A stretch of 40,172 nt of DNA from a virus. The stretch spans positions 1 through 40,172 of IMG/VR virus record IMGVR_UViG_3300023268_000002; one strand, given 5' to 3'. The position numbers were made by a program, and so were the translations under genes. Of this stretch, positions 20,391-29,400 are shown piece after piece; within the stretch, counting starts at the first letter, position 1, and every line of letters starts with the position of its first letter. The notes under the pieces are model-generated. The model saw only the letters and a program-made list of their open reading frames with translations. It searched no databases and was not told the origin of the DNA.

Positions 20391-20825
20391 ATGGTACGGA
20401 AGTGTTGTGTGATCGCTGTTCTGGCCTGTTGTCTGTTGGCAGTGTGCAAGCCTGTCTCAGCCACAGACTACAACTATGGTGAACTCCAGGGGAACGTCTT
20501 TTACACGATCACCGAAAACGGACACACAGATCTGACTCTGCGAGTGAAGTACAACGGCCTCGATCAGTTCCTCGTGACGCGGTGTCCTGACAACGGTTCT
20601 GCCCTCGGGAACCTCTGCAAGGACATTTCGCTGCTCAACGGATATTGTCAGTTCTACGGTGTGTCTGGAGACACAGGCTCGACCGGCTACCGCTGTTTCG
20701 ACGGACAAGTCGGTAAATGCGTATCTGCGCGAGGCACCATCATCGCCGAGGAGAAGACTGGACAGCAGATCCTTCTGCTCGACTCGCTGTTCACGAAGCA
20801 GCAGAGCTACTGTACTCCCAAGTAA
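20391..20825 (+). CDS. Secreted cysteine-containing protein 3
   Basis: A 144-residue preprotein. The signal peptide MVRKCCVIAVLACCLLAVCK plus PVSATDY suggests cleavage after VSA. The mature domain, about 120 residues, is beta-rich (GNVFYTITENGHTDLTLRV, FLVTRCPDN, STGYRCFDGQVGKC) with six cysteines, probably three disulfides. AGAGGAG lies 7 nt before the ATG. It has its own promoter, so it may be expressed apart from the first two, including in a lysogen. It ends 66 nt before a convergent tail gene. No family is recognised. Confidence 0.75.
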   Translation: MVRKCCVIAVLACCLLAVCKPVSATDYNYGELQGNVFYTITENGHTDLTLRVKYNGLDQFLVTRCPDNGSALGNLCKDISLLNGYCQFYGVSGDTGSTGYRCFDGQVGKCVSARGTIIAEEKTGQQILLLDSLFTKQQSYCTPK

Positions 20826-20855
20826 GTCCCTCCCCCCGCAACGCTCGATGATTCG

Positions 20856-20898
20856 AAAAGGGTTGACGGACTTGTGACCACCCCGGGTCCGTCAACCC
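20856..20898 (-). terminator. Strong terminator closing the structural transcript
   Basis: A perfect 12-bp stem, GGGTTGACGGAC (20860-20871) with GTCCGTCAACCC (20887-20898), is followed on the minus strand by TTTT (20856-20859). The stem includes the stop codon of the 1226-residue gene. It can also stop readthrough from the convergent plus-strand genes, though it has no T run on that side. Confidence 0.8.
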
Positions 20899-23800
20899 CA
20901 CAGCCCCAGCTCTCCCACAAGGTCTATAATCTTCACGCTCATTGTTACAACTCTCGCAGGACGACCATCCACAAAATCAGGGTGGTTGTCAAACACTACG
21001 ATCTCGTCCCCGATCGTCAGCATTAGCAGTGCTTCCGCCAACTCTTGCACCTCAGAGTATCTAGTGCTTGGATCGAGACGGAACCTGAGCAGATCCGCTA
21101 CTGCCTGCGATCCCGTCTGATCATACAAGACACTGTTGTTGATGTGAGCTTCGCGGAATCCCTGATACTTGACTGGATCGATTCCGGTCAGAAATGGGAT
21201 GGATTGCTCAGGGTTGATCAAAGAAGCCCTCACAGCAGCCGAAACGCTCGCAACTATGTCAGCATTGGACAGGACTTGCAGGTTTGTCTGGTATGGGACT
21301 TCTACTCGAATCGCAGGTACAGGAGTTCGCACCTTCGAGAGCATTGTTGCTGCTCGTGAGTGGATCAGATCAATCACCAACCCCGGACACCACCGACATC
21401 CGTGAGCCCGTCCGTACACCCCTTGCACAGATTCGTAGGGAGCGTCTGACAGCTTCCCGTCTGTCAGAGCTGCAAGGAATCGATTCGTCCCCGCCATAAA
21501 AGGCTGAAACAACACTCCGTACTGAGCGGGGTCTTGTCCGGGCGAACCTCCAATCGTGTAGCAGATCGATCCGACAAATCCTCCCATGGGTCCGTGTCCG
21601 ATCCGTAATGGTATGCCCGTCGAATCTGTCAACGTGCCCGTAGCAACACCTGTCGAGCTGATCGATTCAATACCGAGCGATCCACCGCCAGCTACAGGGT
21701 AGATCAAATTAGACACTTTCAAATACCAACTGCCGCCTTGCACAACCGCCGAGAACCCATACCAAGTATTCGCCTTCCATGACATGTAGTTGCCGAGAGT
21801 CGTGTAGTGCAGACCGCCGCCGAAATTGATCCCGCCCGCAGCAAACCTCAAGGCTCCTGTGTCACCATCGATGCCGAGATAATAGCCGCTATTAGTGCCA
21901 GACATCTTATCAATGATCGTGTAACCGGGCTGCGAGTAATCGCCAGAGGTTGAGAGTGACAGGTCCGGCGTGATCGGTCTAGTGATTTTGAACCATCCCA
22001 ACAGACCGAAGTTGCCAGCGCTTTGAGTCAGAGCATATGATCCTGTGAGATCCGAGAACGTCACGCCTCCACTCGGCAGACCTACAAACTCTAGAAGGTT
22101 GTTCAAGTTCTGATATGGGTCTGGGTTGATCGTTGGGAGCATCGCACCTGCTGATAACCTAGCGTCTCTATCAAGCGCGTAGAAAGTTCCTGTACTGCCG
22201 AAGTGATCATCGAGAAACTTGGATGTAGTTGGGGGTTGAGGGTAGTAGAACCCCCCACGAATTGGCATGACGGTTCTGAGCCCCGCGAACGACGTCAGGT
22301 CTCCCGTGGATCTGTCAATCAAATTTCTGTCTGTGAGTGTGTCGATCACCAACTGAGGAACGTGAGTAGTCGGTGATTGCAACGTTGCGGAGTCTTTGGC
22401 CAACCCGAACGTAACAGGTTGACCGCTCGGGCTCAAGTCAGCCGTTCCAGGTCCTTCACTCAACTCCAGATAATCCGTTACAGGAGTAAGAGTAAAGCCT
22501 TGAACACGGACTTCTAGAGCTGTGCCTGTCGTCTTATCTCGATCGTTGAACCTGTAGATGTTGCGGACCGGATCGATGTTCTGAGTTGGAGCGTGAAACA
22601 GTACACCCCCGCTCATCGGCATCGGCGAACCTGTAATCTCCTGTGAGCCTAGAAAAGTCGGGTACCACGAGCGGTCTGTGTTGTTCACTCCCTGGAGAGT
22701 TCCGTGGTTGGCAATGGTGGCGTAGTCGGTGACCGTACTGCCGGTGTTGTCGTCGCCTCGGTGCATCGAGATCGTCATTGCATCAGGATCACGTCGAGTC
22801 GAGAACCTTCCAACCGCTGTCTTCTCATCCACATAACTCTCGATCCGATGATCACAGAACATCCCACCCGTCATGCCAGACAGGACCGTCACTGCTGAGT
22901 CGCCTAACTGAACTGCTTTGGAAAGAATCCCACCGTCGATATGAATCCCGTCAATGTTCAGATACCATTCACTATTACTTTTCACGCCGGCCACGATGTT
23001 GTGAAACTCAGCAGTATTGAGCAAAGGACTGCTGATGGAAGTGAATAGAACAGTGCCATCATTGGCAGTCGCCCTGAATAGCAATGTGTGCCTGCTAGAG
23101 ATGGTCGCATAGGAGGACTGAAAGACGATCAACTCCCATTGTAAGCGAGACGTAGCTGTGTGAAAACGCTGCGAGACAAGGCCGTAGGACGAGCCTGCGA
23201 ATCCTATCAACGGGACAAACACTCTACAATAGATCACGAGGCCAGTTTGATTATAATTGACGTTGCTGGGTATTGACAGGTACCCCAGGCTGGTCAGAGA
23301 TTTAACGCCCGTACTGATGCCAATGTTTCGCTTAACAGGAATCTCTTTGCTGAGAAAGGCAGTAGGTGGTCCAACCTGGAAAGAGACTTGATCACCATTA
23401 ATCTCGGGTTCTTGCGATGGAATCGAAAAACCGGCAATCTCGCTACGCCTGTGTAGGTTGCGGATTCCGCTGAGGTAGTCAGGCGAGAGTCCAGGCTTGA
23501 CCCGCCACAGCTTGCTCACCCGCACCTCGATCGGCCTCCCATAGAATGAATACCGCGACCACACACTCAACGGCCCTGCACTGTTCGGGCTCGTGGCTTC
23601 ATTCTTGACGACAATCGTGTTGCGGGTTGGCAGCGCGGCACCTGACAAGAAAGCATCCGCCTCGACCTTACTTGCAATCACTCCAGCATCTATCAGCGGA
23701 TACATGACAGTGTTGCTGGGATAATCGGTCGGACCTGTGACACGAGGATGGCTTGAGAACCACGCTTCCTGAACTTGGTCAGCATCAGGGTTGTAGAACT

Positions 23801-24572
23801 CCACCCGCACGGTCGTCTCGATCGTCTCGTCAGGCTCGACAATCCATTGCCGCATGACCTCGTCACGATCATCCTCACTGGGGGCGGTCTGGCCGTTCGT
23901 CGCGCAGGAGAAGTAATGCACCTCGGCAATCTCGCTTGACAACGTCCAGACAAGCCCCACACCGCCCGTAGCGAGCGAGCTGTCGGTGGTCGTCAGCGCC
24001 CATCCTGGCTCAACCCCCCCATCAGCCCATACCCTCGCCCACAACCGCGTGCCAGTCACCCGAAACACGACATTATAAAAAGTCCCTAGGGTCAGCGTCT
24101 TGGCGACTGAGGCGAGATCCGTCACCACACCCCCCACAACCTTGCCGATTGTCAGCCCTGTGACAACCCCCATCTTCAGATAATAGTAGTTCTCAGCGCC
24201 AGTTGTGCCGCTCGCCCGCAGACACCCTATCGATCTGTCAGTCGTCTGCTTGAGGAACCTGACGCGGAACCTCTCCTCCTGATTAGCATAGCCAAGATCG
24301 CTCGTGGGGGCTTTCCACACAACAGCCGTAGGATCTGTATTCACCCCTGCCAAGCGGAGGTAGTTCTTGTCCGCGAGTTCGATGAAATTCCCCTCCACAA
24401 CTAACCCTGTGGAGGGTTTGAAAAGCATTGTCCAATCGCCCATCAACCGCCCGCGCCGATATTCTCTGAAATCCGTCCAGTGCTGTCCTGGTGCGACCGG
24501 CAGAAGAGCGGCTACAGGAGTACCGACGTATCCCGCGTCCACAAAACCTGAAGTTACGAACATGTCAGCCAC
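20892..24572 (-). CDS. Large tail-tip protein with LamG-like lectin domains
   Basis: A 1226-residue protein. At least two, probably three, concanavalin/LamG-like sandwiches are visible, near residues 55-220 (DWTMLFKPSTG ... FYNVVFRVTG), 430-600 (LLFRATANDGTVLF, FHNIVAGVKSNSEWYLNIDG) and 860-1060 (FGLLGWFKITRP, SGYYLGIDGDTGALRF). Between 250 and 400 lies a phage tail domain with a YGRPIEVRV motif, and the C-terminus has an alpha-beta end (QELAEALLMLTIGDEIVVFD). It probably forms the tail tip or receptor-binding body, binding glycans through the lectin domains. GTG start with GAGG upstream. Confidence 0.75.
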   Translation of the reverse strand: MADMFVTSGFVDAGYVGTPVAALLPVAPGQHWTDFREYRRGRLMGDWTMLFKPSTGLVVEGNFIELADKNYLRLAGVNTDPTAVVWKAPTSDLGYANQEERFRVRFLKQTTDRSIGCLRASGTTGAENYYYLKMGVVTGLTIGKVVGGVVTDLASVAKTLTLGTFYNVVFRVTGTRLWARVWADGGVEPGWALTTTDSSLATGGVGLVWTLSSEIAEVHYFSCATNGQTAPSEDDRDEVMRQWIVEPDETIETTVRVEFYNPDADQVQEAWFSSHPRVTGPTDYPSNTVMYPLIDAGVIASKVEADAFLSGAALPTRNTIVVKNEATSPNSAGPLSVWSRYSFYGRPIEVRVSKLWRVKPGLSPDYLSGIRNLHRRSEIAGFSIPSQEPEINGDQVSFQVGPPTAFLSKEIPVKRNIGISTGVKSLTSLGYLSIPSNVNYNQTGLVIYCRVFVPLIGFAGSSYGLVSQRFHTATSRLQWELIVFQSSYATISSRHTLLFRATANDGTVLFTSISSPLLNTAEFHNIVAGVKSNSEWYLNIDGIHIDGGILSKAVQLGDSAVTVLSGMTGGMFCDHRIESYVDEKTAVGRFSTRRDPDAMTISMHRGDDNTGSTVTDYATIANHGTLQGVNNTDRSWYPTFLGSQEITGSPMPMSGGVLFHAPTQNIDPVRNIYRFNDRDKTTGTALEVRVQGFTLTPVTDYLELSEGPGTADLSPSGQPVTFGLAKDSATLQSPTTHVPQLVIDTLTDRNLIDRSTGDLTSFAGLRTVMPIRGGFYYPQPPTTSKFLDDHFGSTGTFYALDRDARLSAGAMLPTINPDPYQNLNNLLEFVGLPSGGVTFSDLTGSYALTQSAGNFGLLGWFKITRPITPDLSLSTSGDYSQPGYTIIDKMSGTNSGYYLGIDGDTGALRFAAGGINFGGGLHYTTLGNYMSWKANTWYGFSAVVQGGSWYLKVSNLIYPVAGGGSLGIESISSTGVATGTLTDSTGIPLRIGHGPMGGFVGSICYTIGGSPGQDPAQYGVLFQPFMAGTNRFLAALTDGKLSDAPYESVQGVYGRAHGCRWCPGLVIDLIHSRAATMLSKVRTPVPAIRVEVPYQTNLQVLSNADIVASVSAAVRASLINPEQSIPFLTGIDPVKYQGFREAHINNSVLYDQTGSQAVADLLRFRLDPSTRYSEVQELAEALLMLTIGDEIVVFDNHPDFVDGRPARVVTMSVKIIDLVGELGLWG

Positions 24573-24611
24573 TAGTCACCTCGTTCATGTCATGTCTACT
24601 TGTCGTGTGGA

Positions 24612-26402
24612 TCAGCGACCAATCACAATACAATTAAACTTGTAAGACGTAGAGACCGTCAAGGTCGTCGCCACGCCTCCAACAAGGTTTGTCCACGTCA
24701 GCACCGGAGCACTCAGAGACTCGGTTGTCAGTTGAATCGTAGCTCCATTCCCCCAGGACGTCGCTCCTCTGGCAAGCATACAGCTCATCACAGGAATGTT
24801 GGTCGTAAAGGGCTTTGAAAACGTCACGGTGCAAGTCCCTGTCGAGCCCGGAGTGCCTGTGCCTGTGTTGACGGTCGCTGTAAAGGCTGTGTCGCTGCCA
24901 ACGATTGTCGGGCTTGCAGGGCTGGTTCCTGTTCCTGTGCAAGCGATTGATGGAGCTGAGGCGGTTGTCAGCAAATGACCCGTGTTGTCGAAGCGAAAGG
25001 TTTCTACAGCCGTCGCGGTCGTGTTGGGAGTCACGAAGAAACTGACCTGCGTACCTTGCGCTGTGTCGGTCCAAGCCTCGGCGGTCTTGAGCTGAATCGA
25101 CACTCGTCCACCAGAAGAGTAGCCAGTCGAACCATAGCCAAATCCCGTAAAAGCCGTGATCACATCTCCCGAAGCCAGAGCAGAAGGAGAACCGAGAGTG
25201 CCACTTGACCTGCGTCCTTCGTAGCTGGATTGAGCTGCGAACGAGTCGGCTGTGATGCGTAGAGTCGTGCTGTCTGTCCCTAGCATATGCAGCAAGGTTC
25301 CTGAGAGCGGCGCGGGTGAGCTTGTACTTGCATTGTCAGACAGAGTGAGCCGCGTGTCTGGCGTCGAGACGAGCCCCAGCGACATCTTGCCGTTCATCAG
25401 CAGCCGCGACTTGATCAGCACAGGATCGGCGTTCACCTGTGGATAGCCGACGACCAGAGCATCACGGGTGTCGAAGGTCGAATCGTTCGGAAAGATCACC
25501 ACGCCTCGGCTGGCAGCGTTGTCTACACGGGCGAGAACGGCAGTTGACTCGTTGGTGGTAGCTCCGCCGAGTTGAGATCCTGAAACCCCCATGATAGCGA
25601 AGTTTTGTGCTCCCGTGCCTGCTTCAATCGCACCTTGCAGCGTGGACTCGTAGTTTGTATAGCCGCTCGGGCGCATCCCAGGAAGCTGATAGATGCAAAG
25701 CCCACAACCCCCACCTGTCTGCACCCCCAGCAAGAGTGACGTGTCGCCGCCATTGTCGGGTTGTGTGTAGCCACGGATGTCAATGCCGGTGCGCTGGATC
25801 GTACCGACGCCGCTTTGCTGAATGAAGTTGATGCCGATCACCGTGTCTTGCAGCGAGGAAGTGTTCGTGTCGAACAGGGAAAAGAGAGCGTGCCGCAAGC
25901 CTTGATTCGTCGCGCCGGTGAGAGTCGAGCCTGTCGCGAGCATCCTGAAGGGTCCGCCATTCGACGTCGGTGTAAGCGTGACCGAGTTGAGCGAGATCGT
26001 GCCTGAGGAGTTGGACGTCAGAATCCCCGCCGAGGGGCTTGCAGGCCATGTGAACAGCCCTGGGCCTGCACAGAGCCCCACAGTATTGAGCAAGTCACGA
26101 TCGAGCTCTTGGTAGGTAAGAGTCGAGGCTTTGGTGGCACAGGCGGAGCCTACAGGACAGACTTCCTGCCGCACGGTGGTGGTCCATGGGCATGTTTGAG
26201 CCCCAAGGGGTAGAGCGACAAGCCCCCAGGCGAGGCAGAGGCTCAGGCAGGCTGTCAGGGGCGAAAAAAAGGCCCCCCAGCGGCGTAGGGGGGCGGTAGA
26301 GTTGCGCTCGGACGAAGTGGAAGCCGTAGTCAGCGGCTGTCTTCCACTGCCGATCGTCTCACAGCTTGCCTCGTTCGTCAACCCCTGCACGTTACATGAC
26401 AT
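24612..26402 (-). CDS. Tail-fibre-like protein with an N-terminal signal-like segment
   Basis: A 596-residue protein. The first 43 residues are polar with a twin arginine (LRRWGAFF). Residues 44-66 are a strong hydrophobic run (FSPLTACLSLCLAWGLVALP), then GAQT and a cysteine-rich stretch. The middle and C-terminal parts are repetitive beta text; about 420-500 has SGDVITAFTGFGYGSTGYSS and VETFRFDNTGHL, typical of phage tail fibres or tailspikes. The C-terminus lacks an obvious intramolecular chaperone. AGGAGGAGGG is upstream of the ATG, which overlaps the tape-measure stop. A tail fibre with an export signal is odd; it may be a secreted or membrane-tethered adhesin. Confidence 0.7.
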   Translation of the reverse strand: MSCNVQGLTNEASCETIGSGRQPLTTASTSSERNSTAPLRRWGAFFSPLTACLSLCLAWGLVALPLGAQTCPWTTTVRQEVCPVGSACATKASTLTYQELDRDLLNTVGLCAGPGLFTWPASPSAGILTSNSSGTISLNSVTLTPTSNGGPFRMLATGSTLTGATNQGLRHALFSLFDTNTSSLQDTVIGINFIQQSGVGTIQRTGIDIRGYTQPDNGGDTSLLLGVQTGGGCGLCIYQLPGMRPSGYTNYESTLQGAIEAGTGAQNFAIMGVSGSQLGGATTNESTAVLARVDNAASRGVVIFPNDSTFDTRDALVVGYPQVNADPVLIKSRLLMNGKMSLGLVSTPDTRLTLSDNASTSSPAPLSGTLLHMLGTDSTTLRITADSFAAQSSYEGRRSSGTLGSPSALASGDVITAFTGFGYGSTGYSSGGRVSIQLKTAEAWTDTAQGTQVSFFVTPNTTATAVETFRFDNTGHLLTTASAPSIACTGTGTSPASPTIVGSDTAFTATVNTGTGTPGSTGTCTVTFSKPFTTNIPVMSCMLARGATSWGNGATIQLTTESLSAPVLTWTNLVGGVATTLTVSTSYKFNCIVIGR

Positions 26403-29400
26403 GGTCCATCCCTCCTCCTGGAGTTTGAAGTCTTGCGAGAAGTGCTTCAGTGGCGATAGCACCTCTCATAGTTTGCTGATGAATCATCCCCAGCGTCTCC
26501 GCCTGCGCTTCGCCAATGTCCACCAAGTCAGGCAGCCCAGCAACCGCCATCGGATTGAGCGCCGACCCCATCGCCATATCCGGCGCGTTCTGCTGCACCT
26601 CCGTCAGGAATTGATCCCACTGGCTAGAGATCTCGGCGAAACCCATACTCCCCCTCGGCAGCACTTGCCCAGCCAGCGACATGAACTGCTGACCGAAACT
26701 CGACAGCTCGCCTACCACGGACAAGTCCCCTGATCTAAACCGCGCCATCATCCGCTGCTCTTCCTGTTGAATCCGCGCCCATTGATCCATCGTACCGACT
26801 GTGCTGGTGTCGCCGTAGAACAGATCTCGCTGACTATCCACCACAGGCTGTAGGAAGTCCGTGACAGCCCTGTGCACGGCGGCGTTGAAAGTGTTGATGA
26901 CCTCGGGAGTGTTGCCGAGAGAGCGACGGATCAACACGAAGTCATCGTTGATCTTCCGCAGCGAGCGTGTTAGTGAGTCGAGACCGTCGTCCTGATAACT
27001 TCTCAGACTGTCCTGCGCACGTCGCAAAGCCTCCAGCGCGTCTTGAGCGGCTTGCTCTTGTCTCGCCGCCACTGCATTGATAAGATCCTGTTGAGTCTCA
27101 CCTCCACCTGCACCACCTGTGATGAAGCGAGTCGGATCAATCCCTGAGAGGAACTGGAAAGACTTGTCCAGTGCTGCCAAGACTTCCGGAGCGAGCTTGC
27201 CTTGCGCGCGTAGGATCTCGATCTCAGCGCTATAATGAGCCATCTTCAGTCCATGCTCAAGAATAGCCATGTTCTGTCTAGCGGCGAACATCTGAGCATC
27301 TGTGGCGCCGAACCGCTCCATATCCCCGAGCATCTCGCTCAGCAAGCCTCGGGCGGATTCCTGCGACATACGAGTAATTTCTGTGTTGATCTTGTCCATG
27401 ACTCGCAGAATCATACTGGCCTTGCGGGCACTTCCGAACGGACTGTCCTCGATAGACTTGATCAGCCCCTCAGCCGTCTCGCGCACCTGATCAAACGGCG
27501 TGACAAGCCCCAAGAACCCACGGAACGACTCCACCGTGCTAGCGGCTTTCTCCTTATTGATGGCAGCGACTTCAGCATTCCGCAGTGCAGTCAGTTCTCG
27601 CACAGCAGCCGCGTTCTTGCCAGCAGCTTTGATCTGCTCGGCGTAGCTGCGCATGACATCATCGATCTGGCGTTGATAATCTGTCATCCCACGCTGGGCA
27701 GCATCCCTGCGTCTATCTGTCAAGAAGGACTGGACATCATCCTGCTTCCCACCACCTCCACCAGACCTGGGAAGCTTGCCCGCTGACTGCATAGCGGCGT
27801 TGAAAGCATCGTTGAACATTCCCGCGAATTGCTCCCACCTGCCAAGCTCGATCAGCTTTAACTTGATCAGATCGAACTCAATCTGCACTCTCATGCGAGC
27901 ATACTTGATAGCCTCGGCATCGTACTTATGGTTACCCTGTACAAACCTGTAGAGGGTGTCGAAAATACCCATGCTCAACTGCTGATCACTCAGGGCCTGC
28001 GGAACCTTATCAAGCTCAGCGGTGTATTGGGCCAGAGCAGCGCGCAGACGAGCCAGCTCTTGATTCTCAATATCATCCGTCGTATCACCAAGAGCATCAC
28101 CAATCTTGCCCGGGAAATTGCCCGCCGGGTTTCTGCCGGTTCCACCGCCAACACCGCCACTTCCGGCGATCCCGCCTCCAGGCTTCGTCAACTCATGCTC
28201 TAGCCGTGTGATCTCATCCACGGTTTGATTGATCAACTGACGAAGCTGGGCTGTGGTGCTGTCTGCAACCTCCGCGATCCCTGCCGATAGAGACCTCAGC
28301 CCCTCCAGCCTGTCCGAAGCGCTCGTATCGATCCCCAGCGCGCTATTGGTGATCGCTTGAAGCTCCTTGTCACGCTTGGCGATCAGGTCCGTCAGAGCCA
28401 GCCCGAGACGCTGAGCAGCCTCGATTTCTTGCCGGTACTTATCAGAAGCTTCGACGTAAGCCGCGCCAGCATCACCGATCCGAGCATTACGAACCGTCGT
28501 AGCTGTGGCGATGTTTGCTTGCAACTCGTCTAGAGTCTTGCCAATACTTGCTTGTAAAGCTTGGGCGAGTTCCGGTCCGATCCCTTCGAATGAGGCTGTC
28601 GAGATCGCGTAGCTAACAGCTTCTTCCATCGCGGTCTGAGCATCGTTGAACATCCCCAGGAAGACACCCGCGACATAGACCGCGAACTTCTTTCCGTCAT
28701 GCCGAGCTTTGATCAGGATCTCTGGCAGATCGTCCAGAGCGCCTGTGATCGTGGACAGGATTTGATCGATCAAGTTTCGTAGAGAGCGGTTGAACTCCTG
28801 ACCAGCTCGGTCAAAATATTGAGGCGAGCTGAAGACACCATTAATCGCCTGTAGACTCGTCACTTCGCCCATGATCGCGGCGCGCTGCTTCTTGATGTTC
28901 TTGCTGACCGCGTTGTAGACTTCATAGAAGATCTGCACCACGGCAAGAATTCCGCCGGCAGCACCCCAGGACGAGCCCCCACCGATCCCTTGCACGGCTG
29001 AGCCGAGCTGATCTCCAGCCTGCTTGGCTTGTTGGATTCGTCCGATTGCGTCACCGATTTGCTTGAACACCCCACCAAAGAGGTTGCCGACTGTCGAGAA
29101 GAAACTCCCCCACTGTGACAGGTAACCGTCAAGCATCTTGGAGCGCACATCGGCGATAGCACGCTCTTTCAGCAAGACCAGATCAGCATTGTCGCCATAG
29201 TCAGCGAAGGCAGCTTCGATCTTGGCGATTTCTTGGTTGGCGTTGGTGCCGATCGACTTAAAGCCCGTGATGATGTCATCTACCAGGGCTCGATTAGCCT
29301 CTTGAGCCTCGGTCCACAGGGGATTCGCTTGACTCTGCTGGACACGGCGGAAGGTCTCGTCGCTGATCGTCCCTTGATCGCGCAGCCTAGCAGCTTCGAC

